Assembly (NCBI GenBank): GCA_027487735.1
Contig: JAIYDA010000052.1
Span: 1 to 42,671 of the forward strand
DNA length: 42,671 nucleotides
Reading direction: 5' to 3'
From: Planctomycetaceae bacterium
GTDB taxonomy: Bacteria; Planctomycetota; Phycisphaerae; Phycisphaerales; UBA1924
The stretch's first letter is position 1; each line of letters opens with the position of its first letter. The translations under genes were made by a program, and so were the position numbers. Positions 26,236 to 34,646 of this stretch are shown in pieces. The notes under the pieces were generated by a model. That model saw only the letters and a list, made by a program, of their open reading frames with translations, was not told the DNA's origin and ran no database searches.

Positions 26236-27060
26236 ATGAAGAGCGTCGCGGTGATCATGGCGGCGGCGGGGGCTTCGACGCGATACGCCGATGCGGGGGG
26301 CGTGCGCAGCAAGCTGGATGAGCTGCTGGGTGATCGCCCCGTGCTGCAGCGCACGTGCGAGGTCTTTGCGAAGTATGAGGATGATGAGTGGAGCATCGGG
26401 CCCATCATCGTCGCGGGGCCGCACGCCGAGGGGGCATGGCAGGAGTTTCTCGAGCGGCACGGCGATCGGCTTGCGCTGCTTGGGGCGGTGGTGGTGCGCG
26501 GGGGCGAGCGATATCGCTACGAGAGCGTGCGCAACGCGCTGGCGAAGGTGCCCGAAGCGTGCACGCACGTTGCGGTGCACGATGCGGCAAGGCCCTGCCT
26601 GAGCCACGCGCTCCTGGCGCGGGTGCTGCGTGCTGCGAGCAAGCATCCGGCGGTCATTCCCGGGATGCGCGTGAGCGAGACAATCAAGCGCGTGTCGGAA
26701 GAGCAGGGCCCGGCGGACGCGGACCCGCTGGCGGCGATTTTGGGAGATGGGCCCGCGACGACGACGCGAATGCTCGTGCGCGAGACGGTGCCGCGTGATG
26801 GGCTGGTGCTGGTGCAGACGCCCCAGGTGTTTGAGGCATCGCTGTTGCGCGAGGCGTATGCGCAGGCGGACCTTGCGAGCACCGACGACGCGGGTCTGGT
26901 GGAGCGCGTGCTGGCGCGGCGCGGGGCGGGGGAGCGCGTGCTGGTGGTGGCGGGTGAGGCGAGCAACATCAAGCTGACGTATCCGGAAGACCTGAGCCTT
27001 GCCCGCAACATCCTGGGCCTGAAGGAAGACAAGGGGCGGGAGGGGCACAAGCGGTTCTAG
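26236..27060 (+). CDS. ispD: 2-C-methyl-D-erythritol 4-phosphate cytidylyltransferase
   Basis: IspD makes CDP-methylerythritol from MEP and CTP in the non-mevalonate isoprenoid pathway. The 274-residue protein has the nucleotide-binding start VIMAAAGASTRY (7-17), with KLDELLGDRPVLQRT, then VHDAARP (114-120), the MEP-contacting VPRDGLVLVQTPQVF (185-199), STDDAGLVE (215-223) and NIKLTYPEDL (244-253), all in the right order. The loop between residues 18 and 30 is a little longer than usual (YADAGGVRSKLDE), and the basic Arg/Lys positions of the CTP loop are present. GAGG lies 7 nt before the ATG, inside the end of the preceding dehydrogenase gene, which suggests translational linkage. IspF is not nearby. 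Confidence 0.94.
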   Translation: MKSVAVIMAAAGASTRYADAGGVRSKLDELLGDRPVLQRTCEVFAKYEDDEWSIGPIIVAGPHAEGAWQEFLERHGDRLALLGAVVVRGGERYRYESVRNALAKVPEACTHVAVHDAARPCLSHALLARVLRAASKHPAVIPGMRVSETIKRVSEEQGPADADPLAAILGDGPATTTRMLVRETVPRDGLVLVQTPQVFEASLLREAYAQADLASTDDAGLVERVLARRGAGERVLVVAGEASNIKLTYPEDLSLARNILGLKEDKGREGHKRF

Positions 27061-27125
27061 GCTGGGCTTGGAATGCCTTTGGACCTCGCGTGCGGCGGTG
27101 GGTGGCGGGCGGCTACGGTTGCTGC

Positions 27126-28187
27126 ATGAGCACGGACGCAACGCCGGTAGACCAGCAGAGTGTGCAGCAAGTTCGCGAGAACTTCGACAAGCTGTCGGCG
27201 GAGATTCGCAAGGTGATCGTGGGGCAGGATGAGGTCGTGACGCAGATGCTCATGGCGATCTTCTGCCGTGGGCACGCGCTCGTGGTGGGGGTGCCCGGGC
27301 TCGCGAAGACGCTGCTCATCAGCACGATTGCGCGGGCTCTGCACTTGCAGTTCAGCCGGGTGCAGTTCACGCCCGACCTCATGCCCGCGGACATCACGGG
27401 CACCGAGGTGATTCAGGAAGACAAGGCAACTGGGCAGCGCGGGCTGCGGTTCGTGCGCGGGCCCATCTTTGGCAATGTGATTCTGGCAGATGAGATCAAC
27501 CGCACGCCCCCCAAGACGCAGGCGGCGCTGCTGGAGGCGATGCAGGAGCGGCAGGTGACGGTGGGTGGCCAGCGGCACGCTCTGCCGGACCCGTTCTTTG
27601 TGCTCGCGACGCAGAACCCGCTGGAGCAGGAGGGGACGTATCCACTGCCTGAAGCGCAGCTCGATCGCTTCATGTTCCAGATTCAGATCGGGTATCCGAG
27701 CCTGCAGGAGGAGATGGAGATCGTGCGTCGCCAGGCGAGCAAGGGGAGCGAGCAGATCACGAGCGTGATGGACGAGGGCGCGATTCGCCTCACGCAGCGC
27801 GTGGTGCGCGAAATGCCCGTGCCCGACTATGTGATTGCGTACGCGCTGCGCCTGGTGCGCTGCACGCGCGTGAAGGAGCCCATGGACATGGGCGTGCCGC
27901 GGCCCAAGATGGTGAGCGACTATGTGAGCTGGGGTGCGGGGCCCCGCGCGAGCGAGTATCTCATTCTGGCAGCGAAGGCGAAGGCGCTGCTCTCGGGCAG
28001 CCTGCATGTGACGCCCGAGCACGTGAAGCAGATCGCGCTGCCCGTGCTGCGGCATCGCGTGCTGCTGAACTTCTCGGCAGAGGCCGACCAGGTGACGAGC
28101 GAGCAGGTGATCCTCGCGATGCTGAAGGAACTGCCCGTGGATGGCGCGGGCAGCGAGCGCAAGGTGCTGGAGAAGGTGGTGCGGTGA
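27126..28187 (+). CDS. MoxR-family AAA+ ATPase
   Basis: The 353-residue protein shows Walker A GVPGLAKT (55-62), Walker B NVILADEINR (117-126), sensor 1 in FVLATQNPLEQEGTYPLPEAQLDRF (158-182) and a C-terminal lid. This is the MoxR pattern; MoxR ATPases act as chaperones that mature metal- or von Willebrand A-containing partners, often encoded by an adjacent DUF58/VWA set. Here no DUF58 or VWA gene follows: the next gene is on the other strand. A coiled-coil, GQ-rich membrane protein of a kind often found near MoxR in planctomycetes lies 4 kb further on. ATG 27126 lacks a clear ribosome binding site. Confidence 0.93.
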   Translation: MSTDATPVDQQSVQQVRENFDKLSAEIRKVIVGQDEVVTQMLMAIFCRGHALVVGVPGLAKTLLISTIARALHLQFSRVQFTPDLMPADITGTEVIQEDKATGQRGLRFVRGPIFGNVILADEINRTPPKTQAALLEAMQERQVTVGGQRHALPDPFFVLATQNPLEQEGTYPLPEAQLDRFMFQIQIGYPSLQEEMEIVRRQASKGSEQITSVMDEGAIRLTQRVVREMPVPDYVIAYALRLVRCTRVKEPMDMGVPRPKMVSDYVSWGAGPRASEYLILAAKAKALLSGSLHVTPEHVKQIALPVLRHRVLLNFSAEADQVTSEQVILAMLKELPVDGAGSERKVLEKVVR

Positions 28188-28219
28188 GCCGGTAGGCCTG
28201 GGTAGCCCGCCTTGGGTAG

Positions 28220-28238
28220 CCCGGTTCTCCGAACCGGG
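28220..28238. repeat. perfect 8-3-8 palindrome after moxR
   Basis: Arms CCCGGTTC (28220-28227) and GAACCGGG (28231-28238) surround the centre TCC. It sits between the moxR stop and the convergent anti-sigma gene, next to two direct copies of GGGTAGCCCG (28208-28223 region), so it could also help end transcription of moxR, though no T-run follows. Confidence 0.75.
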
Positions 28239-28410
28239 AGGACAGAAGGCTTCCGCACGCGCTACTTCACGCCGGCCCCACAGTGGCTCAGCGGTGGCTC
28301 AGCCGTCTCGGGTGAGCACTCGGCGAACACCATCAACGAATCACAGAGCTTGTCCGCGGCGTGCATGCGTCGTTGCAGTTGTGTGAACGCCGCACGCCGC
28401 CTGCGCGGAG

Positions 28411-28433
28411 GGCACAGGCGAGACGCCTGTGCC
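28411..28433. repeat. 10-3-10 palindrome of the 'CACAGGCG' family
   Basis: Arms GGCACAGGCG (28411-28420) and CGCCTGTGCC (28424-28433) enclose AGA. The arms match those of the palindrome inside purB (2301-2331). It lies 23 bp from the stop of the convergent anti-sigma gene, which ends at 28456. Confidence 0.85.
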
Positions 28434-28455
28434 ACCGGGGGCACGCGAGCGTGCT

Positions 28456-29685
28456 CTAGCCGCGCTGCACGATGATGGGGACGGCGACGCGGTCGGTCCA
28501 TTGCGAGGCGGGCTGCGTCCACCACAGCACGTCTTGCGAGCGCTGCTGGCGTTGCAGGGGCAGGGGCTGGGGGCTTTCTTCAAACTGCACGCTGGCACCC
28601 AGGCCCTTGCTCAGCATGTCGAGGGCCTGCGCAAAGCTCAGGGTGCTGTGCTGCACGTCGAGCACATACGTGCCGCGAACCTTGCTCTGCGCGAGGGTTT
28701 GCGGGCTGGGCATCGCAAACGCCGCGGCGGGGCCCGCGAAGGCGCTCAGCATGCTCTCGGTGCGGTTGCGCAGGCCTTGAGCGCTGGCAAACTCGGGCTC
28801 GCCCGGCGCCTTGGGCATCATCGCGGCGACGACAGCGGCGGGCACCTCGCGCGTGAGGCGCCAGGGCAGGCGCGACTGCGGGTTGGTCGCGGTGGCTTCG
28901 ATGCGCGGCAGCGCGCCCGCATCCTTCGCGAGCAGGCGCACGATGAGGCGGCCCTCTTGCGCCAGTTGCAGGGCGCGGGCACTGTCAATGGGTTGTGCAG
29001 CAGCAGCGAGCGAGGCATCGCTCTGGGCGCTGGTGGCGGCTGCGAGTGTGCTCGCATCTGCGGAGCCTGCGCTGAGCGGGACTTCGGTCGTGCTGCGAGC
29101 GTTGCTCGCAACCACGGGGTTGGACCCTGGGTTGGCCAGCGGGTTGGGCGTGCTCTCGGGCCGCGCCTCGGCAAGTGTGCCGCCAGCTCCGCCCGGTGTT
29201 GCTCGCGGTGCGGGCTGCATGGCGGCGCGAATCGTGGGGTAGAGCAGCACGCCGCCGCCCACGAGCAGCAGGATGCTCGCGGCCATCGCGAGCGAGGGCG
29301 CGGCAGACCACCAGTTGCGGCCTTGGCTTGGGCTTTGGCGCTGGGCCTCGAAGCGATCGATGGGCAGCGAGGCAACGGGCTGGGCGCTGTCCTCAACTTG
29401 GGCCCATTGCTCGGGGCTGACGCCCAGCAGCGCGTCACGCTCGAGGGCGGCGAGCACGCGGTCGTGCAGGTCGGGCGGTGCGGCCTCGGTGGGCAGGGCA
29501 GCGAGCAGCTGCTTGTTGCGCTGCAACTGCTGCACACGCTGGCGAATGTCGCTGCGACCGCTCGCGAGCACCAACGCCTCGACCTCAGCCGCGGAGAGGC
29601 GGTTGTCGATCCAATCGACCATCTGCTCCTCGGAGACTGGGCCCGGGAGGCCATTGGGCGAGGGGTTGGAGGCGGGGTCGGACAT
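28456..29685 (-). CDS. putative transmembrane anti-sigma factor
   Basis: The 409-residue product has an N-terminal cytoplasmic region (about 1-128) with a helical segment beginning SEEQMVDWIDNRLSAAEVEAL, one membrane helix at 129-150 (SLAMAASILLLVGGGVLLYP) and a long extracytoplasmic Ala/Pro/Ser-rich part. The stop is immediately downstream of the sigma gene in the same direction, and this two-gene layout is the main reason to call it an anti-sigma factor. The zinc-binding HxxxCxxC motif of ZAS-type anti-sigmas is absent, so it belongs to another class or has a different role. I chose ATG 29685 (MSDPASNPSP); an in-frame start at 29739 would translate the octamer repeat between the genes. Confidence 0.7.
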   Translation of the reverse strand: MSDPASNPSPNGLPGPVSEEQMVDWIDNRLSAAEVEALVLASGRSDIRQRVQQLQRNKQLLAALPTEAAPPDLHDRVLAALERDALLGVSPEQWAQVEDSAQPVASLPIDRFEAQRQSPSQGRNWWSAAPSLAMAASILLLVGGGVLLYPTIRAAMQPAPRATPGGAGGTLAEARPESTPNPLANPGSNPVVASNARSTTEVPLSAGSADASTLAAATSAQSDASLAAAAQPIDSARALQLAQEGRLIVRLLAKDAGALPRIEATATNPQSRLPWRLTREVPAAVVAAMMPKAPGEPEFASAQGLRNRTESMLSAFAGPAAAFAMPSPQTLAQSKVRGTYVLDVQHSTLSFAQALDMLSKGLGASVQFEESPQPLPLQRQQRSQDVLWWTQPASQWTDRVAVPIIVQRG

Positions 29686-29696
29686 GGGAGCAACGG

Positions 29697-29768
29697 GACG
29701 GAACGAAGGACGGACGGGCTGACGAACAGACTGGTTCACGACCAGACGGACTCACGGACTGTTGCGAC
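29697..29768. repeat. array of eight or nine octamers between sigma and anti-sigma genes
   Basis: From 29697 the bases divide into 8-mers: GACGGAAC, GAAGGACG, GACGGGCT, GACGAACA, GACTGGTT, CACGACCA, GACGGACT, CACGGACT, GTTGCGAC. The array overlaps the last codons and the stop (29752-29754) of the sigma gene and ends 11 bp before the anti-sigma start, so it fills the whole spacer of this two-gene unit. Confidence 0.75.
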
Positions 29769-30375
29769 GCTGCGCCTCGATGAGATCGCGGAGCGTGGTG
29801 CGGGCGCGAAACACGCGGCTTTTGACGGTGCCTATCGCAATGCCCAAGACCTGGGCGATTTGCTCGTAGGCCACGCCGCGTGCGTCGGCGAGAATGAGAA
29901 TCGCTCGCTGCTCGCTATCGAGCTCGGCAAGGGCTCGCTGAAGCAGCAGGCGTTCCCTGTCTTGTTCGACGCGTTCGTGGGCTTGCGGTTCCGAGCCTTG
30001 CAGCTGCTGGGCGAAGGTGGTTTCGTCGTGGTCGTCGTTTGTGCGGGTGGTGGCGTCGAGGCTGGCGTGCCTTCGGAGCTTCTCGGACCGCAGCTTGCTG
30101 AGGCAGACGTTCATCGTCACGCGGATCATCCACGTGCTGAGCTTGCTGCGACCGTCAAAGCTGTCGATGCCTTGGATGATCTTCACGAAGGCGTCTTGCG
30201 TGAGGTCCGCCGCGAGCTCGCGGCTGCTGACCATGCGAAGGCAGACGTTAAAGAGGCGGTCTTGATGCTCGCGAATGAGGATGGACCACGCGGCCTGCTC
30301 GCCCGCGCGAACCCTGCGCACGAGCTCGGCATCGTCGAGCTGGGGGGTTTTTGTGTGGTCGGAGGCGGGGGGCAT
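29752..30375 (-). CDS. ECF-family RNA polymerase sigma factor
   Basis: The 207-residue protein has region 2 at about 14-90, including the DLTQDAFVKIIQGIDSFDGRSKLSTWMIRVTMN block (58-90) that binds core enzyme and the -10 element, an acidic linker (about 105-140), and region 4 at about 144-200 with AYEQIAQVLGIAIGTVKSRVFRAR as the helix-turn-helix for the -35 element. There is no region 1 or 3, so it is an extracytoplasmic-function sigma factor. The downstream membrane protein gene on the same strand is its likely regulator. I chose ATG 30375 (MPPASDHTKT); the frame extends further upstream through sequence that has no sigma similarity. Its C-terminal residues QRRNSP are encoded by the octamer repeat. 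Confidence 0.9.
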   Translation of the reverse strand: MPPASDHTKTPQLDDAELVRRVRAGEQAAWSILIREHQDRLFNVCLRMVSSRELAADLTQDAFVKIIQGIDSFDGRSKLSTWMIRVTMNVCLSKLRSEKLRRHASLDATTRTNDDHDETTFAQQLQGSEPQAHERVEQDRERLLLQRALAELDSEQRAILILADARGVAYEQIAQVLGIAIGTVKSRVFRARTTLRDLIEAQRRNSP

Positions 30376-30646
30376 GCGCGGTGGAGGAGTGAGAGGGTAG
30401 ACGAGTGGGCGAGCGTGAGGAGGGGAGTGGGCACGAGCGTGGTGTTGCGCTCCGAGCGTGGCGACAGCCCGATGTCGCTTTCGGGCATGTGGATCCATGG
30501 GCTGCGTTCTGACGCTCGCGTGTTCGGTCGCGTCCGGGCACGTCCTGACCGCGTCACCGCAACATCGCCCACGCACCACCGCTACACTTTCGCTCCTGCG
30601 GCTGTGTTGAGCCGCGGTTCGCCTTTGGAGTCGGGAGATCTGTTCG

Positions 30647-31654
30647 ATGCCAACAGCCGTTGCCAGCAAGCCCAAGGTCGACCTCGCGAAGCTCGCCAGC
30701 CTGTGGCCCAGCGCCCAGCAGATTGGCGACAAGCCCTTGGTGTGGGTGAATGGCAGGCTGGTGCCCAAGAGCCAGGCAATGGTGAGCGTCTACGACCACG
30801 GGCTGCTCTATGGGGACGGCATCTTCGAGGGCATCCGCATCTACAAGGGCAAGATCTTCAAGTGCGAGCAGCACCTGGACCGCCTGTATGCCTGCGCCGA
30901 AAAGATTCATCTCAAGATTCCGATCTCGCGGGACGAGATGGAAGCTGTGCAGCGGCACTGCATCGAGGTGAACAACATCACCGAGGGGTACATCCGCCTT
31001 GTGGTCAGCCGCGGGTACGGCACGCTGGGGCTGGACCCTCGGCGGTGCCCGGTGGCGGGCGTGATCTGCATCGCAGACCAGATTAGTCTGTATCCCAAGG
31101 AGTTCTATGAGACGGGCATGCGCGTGGTGGTGGCGAAGCGCCCCAAGACGCCTCGCGACTGCCTGGACCCGCGCGTGAAGAGCCTGAACTACCTGAACAA
31201 CATCCTGGCGAAGGTCGAAGCGATCGAGGCCGGGTGCGACGAGGCGATCATGCTCTCCACCGATGGCTGGGTGACCGAGTGCACGGGCGACAACATCTTC
31301 GTCATCAAGAATGGCGTGGTGTACACGCCGCCCCACACCACGGGCAACAGCGGCAGCCTGGAGGGCATCACCGAGCGCTTCGTGCGCACCGAGCTGTGCC
31401 CCGCGGTGGGCGTGCAGTGCGTGGTGAAGGAGATGCGCCTCGATGAGGTGCTGCAGGCCGATGAGGTGTTCCTCACGGGCACGGCGGCGGAGATCATCGG
31501 CGTGAACGAGATCGATTTGGATGGCCCGGGCAAGGGCCCCAACCACAAGGTGGGCGGCATCAAGCGGATCAGTGCCGGCGAGGGCCCCATCACGCGGAAG
31601 CTGCGGTTGAAGTTCCGTGAGGTGGTGACGAGCGATGTGGTGCCGGAGGATTGA
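30647..31654 (+). CDS. ilvE: branched-chain amino acid aminotransferase (PLP class IV)
   Basis: IlvE moves the amino group between glutamate and the keto acids of valine, leucine and isoleucine. The 335-residue protein has the class IV layout: VYDHGLLYGDGIFEGIRIY (48-66), LVVSRGYGTLGLDPRRCP, the PLP-binding Lys178 in VKSLNYLNNILAK, and VTECTGDNIFVIKNG (209-223), followed by EGITERFV and FLTGTAAEIIGV, the phosphate-binding loop. D-amino-acid transaminase and 4-amino-4-deoxychorismate lyase share this fold, but the full set of blocks and length fit branched-chain transaminase best. A ribosome binding site GGGAGA lies 8 nt before ATG 30647. It is divergent from the sigma factor gene, with 271 bp of shared upstream region. 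Confidence 0.92.
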   Translation: MPTAVASKPKVDLAKLASLWPSAQQIGDKPLVWVNGRLVPKSQAMVSVYDHGLLYGDGIFEGIRIYKGKIFKCEQHLDRLYACAEKIHLKIPISRDEMEAVQRHCIEVNNITEGYIRLVVSRGYGTLGLDPRRCPVAGVICIADQISLYPKEFYETGMRVVVAKRPKTPRDCLDPRVKSLNYLNNILAKVEAIEAGCDEAIMLSTDGWVTECTGDNIFVIKNGVVYTPPHTTGNSGSLEGITERFVRTELCPAVGVQCVVKEMRLDEVLQADEVFLTGTAAEIIGVNEIDLDGPGKGPNHKVGGIKRISAGEGPITRKLRLKFREVVTSDVVPED

Positions 31655-31748
31655 GTGACATCGCGACGCGTGCCCGGTGGGCAGTTTCGCGGCGCCAGTC
31701 TGTGCTGAGGGTCAACGCGTGGGCACGCTTGCAGCAACGAAACACCCC

Positions 31749-32324
31749 ATGCTCCCCACCGGGCATGTCATCGTGCGCTCCGCATCGCCCGACGACACCG
31801 AGCGCGTGCTGCACTGCGCGAACGAGATGATGAACACCAGCCCCTTCGTCCTCACGGCTGCGGGCGAGTTTGCGATGACGCACGAGCAGGAGCGGGCGTT
31901 TTTGCTCGCGTCGATGGAGCACCCGCGGCAGCTCTTCTTGATCGCCGAGGTGAGCGACGCACCCGATGGCATCGTGGGGCTGTGCAGCCTGACGCAGAAC
32001 ACCGCGAAACGCAAGATGCGTCACCGCGTGATGCTGGGCATGGGCATGCGGCCCGCGTATCGCGGGCGGCGCGTGGGCACCGCGCTCATGCACGAGGCGG
32101 TGGCGTGGGCGGTTGCGCACCCGGAGCTGCACATGATGGTGCTCGCGGTGTATGCGAGCAACGAGGCCGGGCTGCGGCTCTATCGCGCCCACGGCTTTAC
32201 GGAGTGGGGCAGATTGCCCGACGGTCTTGTGGAGGACGACGGCACGATGAGCGAGCAGATTGAGATGGTGCGGTGGGTGAAGGAAGGGGGCACGACGCCG
32301 CGCTCACTGCCGGGCGGCTGCTGA
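31749..32324 (+). CDS. GNAT-family N-acetyltransferase
   Basis: The 191-residue product has the GNAT fold pattern: VIVRSASPDDTERVL at the start, then the acetyl-CoA-binding motif A in GMGMRPAYRGRRVGTALMHEAVAWA (about 98-122), and the strand LHMMVLAVYASNEAGLRLYRAHGF that forms motif B with the ANEAGLRLYxxxGF signature. The substrate is not known. ATG 31749 gives the conserved start; GTG codons at 31677 and 31719 upstream are possible but would add non-conserved residues. It follows ilvE by 94 bp. The stop codon lies in the loop of an 8-bp inverted repeat (CGGGCGGC 32312-32319 with GCCGCCCG 32332-32339), perhaps a transcription-end hairpin shared with the convergent gene 35 bp away. Confidence 0.88.
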   Translation: MLPTGHVIVRSASPDDTERVLHCANEMMNTSPFVLTAAGEFAMTHEQERAFLLASMEHPRQLFLIAEVSDAPDGIVGLCSLTQNTAKRKMRHRVMLGMGMRPAYRGRRVGTALMHEAVAWAVAHPELHMMVLAVYASNEAGLRLYRAHGFTEWGRLPDGLVEDDGTMSEQIEMVRWVKEGGTTPRSLPGGC

Positions 32325-32359
32325 TGCTCGGCCGCCCGAGGCTCACTCCGCCGGGGGCT

Positions 32360-34402
32360 TTACTTCGGCGGTGTGGCTGGCGCGGGCTGGCTCGCCTGTG
32401 AGCTTGCCGGCTGGCTTGCTGGCTGGTTGGGTGGCTGGTTGGCTGGTTGGTTGGCTGGTTGGGCCTGCTGCGCCTTTGCCTTCAGGCGACCAAAGTACTG
32501 CTGCACGGCGCGTTCCATCTCGCGCGGCACGCGCAGGCTTTCGATGCCCTCGGTCATGGTGCGCTCGCCCGCGCTCACGGCTTCGCTGAACTCGGCGACG
32601 GATTCGCCCCGAACCTGATCGCCGTACACGAGCCGGCTGCCGATCATCGGGCCTTGCTGCATCTTGATCTGGGCCTTCTTCTTTTCGAGCTCAAAGTCGG
32701 CTTCTTCGCCCTCTGGGCCGCGGCCGTTGCCTTGGCCTGGGCCGCCACTGCCGCTGCCCTTCTTGCCGCTGTTGCCCGCGCTCCAGTTGCCGAGTTTGCC
32801 TTGGCCTTGGCCCTGGCCTTGACCCTGACCCTGGCCCTGGCCCTGGCCCTGGCCCTGGCCTTGACCCTGACCTTGGCCTTGGCCCTCACCTTGGCCCTCA
32901 CCTTGACCTTGGCCCTGACCTTGACCTTCGCCCTCACCCTGTTGGCCTTCGCCCTGCTCGCCCCCTTCGCCCTGCTGGCCCTGCTCACCCTTTTGGCCCG
33001 CGTTCATCTGCTGGTTGTTGCTGCCCATCTTCTTGCCGAGCTTTGCGAGCTGCTTGCTGGTCTCTTCCATGGCGGCGCCGAGCTGCTCCATGTCGCTCTG
33101 CATCATCTCGCTCTCGCTCAGCTCCTGACCAAGCTGCTCCATGCCTTCCATGCCGCTCTGTTGCAGGCCTTCCTGGCTCATGCCCTGGGCGGCCTGGCTC
33201 ATCGCGCTGCTCATGCTGTTGCACTGCTGGCTGGCGTTGTTCATCGCCTGGGCCATCTTGGTCATCTCTTGCTGGGCCTGCTCAGAGATCTGCCCGTCCT
33301 GCTTCATCTGCTCGAGTTGCTGCTTGAGCTGCTCCGGATTGCCCGCGTTCTTGGCAAGCTGCTCGGCACTCTTCTTGTCGAGCCCTTGCTTCTGCAGCTG
33401 CTTCACCAGCTCCTTCTCGTTCTTCGAGAGGTCCTTGAGCTGCTTCGCCAGCTGCTCAAGCTGGTCCTTGGCTTGCGCCTTCTGCTCCTCGGTCAGGTTG
33501 TCGTCGGCAAAGTCCTTCATCAGCTGCTCGAGTTGCTCCTTCGCGCCGGCGTAGTTGCCGCGAGCGAGCTGCCGCGAGAAGTTGTCCATCGGGCCCTTGC
33601 CCGGGCTGCGCAGCTGGCGCATCGCCTCTTGCAGCGCCTTCACCTGCTGGGCGTCTTCGCTCTGGGCCTGCTCGTCGAGCTTGTCCTTGATCTCCGTCAA
33701 CTCACGCACCTGGGCGCGGCGCAGGCTCTCGGGGTCGTTCTCGTCCACCTTCTGCGCATCGGCAATCTCTTTGGTGCCGGGCTCCTTCAGCACGTCCACC
33801 TTCGCCTGCGCCAAGACCTGCTTGAGCTTGGCTTTGTCTTGCGCGAGCTCGGCCTTCACCGCCTGCACCTCGGCGATGCGCTCCTCGCGTGCCGCCTGCT
33901 GGGCTTCTTTCTTCAGCAGATCCATCTTGGGCACCGCAAACCACACCACCGCGAGCGCCACCGCGCCCAGCAGCGGCGCGGGCCACGCACGCGGACCTTC
34001 GTAGGGCACGATCGTGCCGGCGTGCAGCTTTGCCGCTGTCTGCTGCGCGCTCTCGCGCACGGCCTGGCCCCAGGGCGAGGTATCGCGCGCAATGAGCAGC
34101 GCGGTGCTCATCGCCTCGCGCGTGCCCGCGCGACTATCCACCACTTGCGCAATCGCGAGCTGCTTGCGACGCTGCACGCTCGCCCAGCCCACCGCGCCCA
34201 CCACGGCAGCGGCCCCGAGCCCCGCGATCACTTCCCACCGGTGCGCCTCGAACCACGCCGAGAGCCCGAGCGTGCGCTCTGCCACGCGCAGCAGCATGGC
34301 TGCGCCGATCGCGCCCGTCGTGGTGATAGCCAGCGCCTGGAGCAGGTCGTTGACAAACAGCCGATTGCCGGCCTTCCGCACGAGAGAGACGACTGCGTCC
34401 AT
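32360..34402 (-). CDS. membrane-anchored coiled-coil protein with GQ-rich repeat (DUF4175-like)
   Basis: The 680-residue protein begins with three membrane helices (about 15-48, 50-80 and 150-175, the last being PAPLLGAVALAVVWFAVPKM). A long helical coiled-coil region full of Gln, Lys, Glu and Ala follows (about 180-460). Then comes a Gly/Gln/Glu tract (about 470-535, GQGQGEGQ...), and a C-terminal globular part (MIGSRLVYGDQVRGESVAEFSEAVSAGERTMTEGIESLRVPREM) ending in an Ala/Pro/Gln/Ser tail. Similar architecture occurs in DUF4175-type proteins linked to MoxR genes; the family name is a guess from architecture. GGAG lies 7 nt before ATG 34402, which fixes the start; the frame extends further upstream without similarity. 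Coding role is unknown, perhaps envelope organisation. Confidence 0.8.
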   Translation of the reverse strand: MDAVVSLVRKAGNRLFVNDLLQALAITTTGAIGAAMLLRVAERTLGLSAWFEAHRWEVIAGLGAAAVVGAVGWASVQRRKQLAIAQVVDSRAGTREAMSTALLIARDTSPWGQAVRESAQQTAAKLHAGTIVPYEGPRAWPAPLLGAVALAVVWFAVPKMDLLKKEAQQAAREERIAEVQAVKAELAQDKAKLKQVLAQAKVDVLKEPGTKEIADAQKVDENDPESLRRAQVRELTEIKDKLDEQAQSEDAQQVKALQEAMRQLRSPGKGPMDNFSRQLARGNYAGAKEQLEQLMKDFADDNLTEEQKAQAKDQLEQLAKQLKDLSKNEKELVKQLQKQGLDKKSAEQLAKNAGNPEQLKQQLEQMKQDGQISEQAQQEMTKMAQAMNNASQQCNSMSSAMSQAAQGMSQEGLQQSGMEGMEQLGQELSESEMMQSDMEQLGAAMEETSKQLAKLGKKMGSNNQQMNAGQKGEQGQQGEGGEQGEGQQGEGEGQGQGQGQGEGQGEGQGQGQGQGQGQGQGQGQGQGQGQGQGQGKLGNWSAGNSGKKGSGSGGPGQGNGRGPEGEEADFELEKKKAQIKMQQGPMIGSRLVYGDQVRGESVAEFSEAVSAGERTMTEGIESLRVPREMERAVQQYFGRLKAKAQQAQPANQPANQPPNQPASQPASSQASQPAPATPPK
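32798..32945. repeat. hexamer tandem repeat coding the Gly-Gln tract
   Basis: Plus-strand units CCTGGC, CTTGGC, CCTGAC and CTTGAC repeat with a period of 6 over about 150 bp and encode alternating Gly-Gln and Gly-Glu on the minus strand. Such a tract is prone to slipped-strand length change by multiples of six, which keeps the frame, so different lengths between strains are expected. Confidence 0.9.
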
Positions 34403-34646
34403 GGAGCACTCCGACGAAGGTGACTGGCACCCGCATGCACTCACACCCGCCCAAACCCTGCACACGGACACACCGCATATCGGCGGCTTGTGCCCTCTGT
34501 TGTACCATACGAAGGCAGCGGCGTTGCAGTGCGAAGGAAACCGTAGTGATTTGGTGGGCGTTTGGTGTGGTTTCTCGCGCGGATCGCGGCCCGGGGGGCG
34601 GATCAGCACGCTGCGGCATCGCCAGGCGGCCCCGTACGCTCGCGGC

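Noticed and set aside
30376..30646. Heptamer-like pattern (GAGTGGG, CGAGCGT, GAGGAGG) near 30410-30460
   Set aside because: The phase is lost after a few units; too weak to list with the clear arrays.
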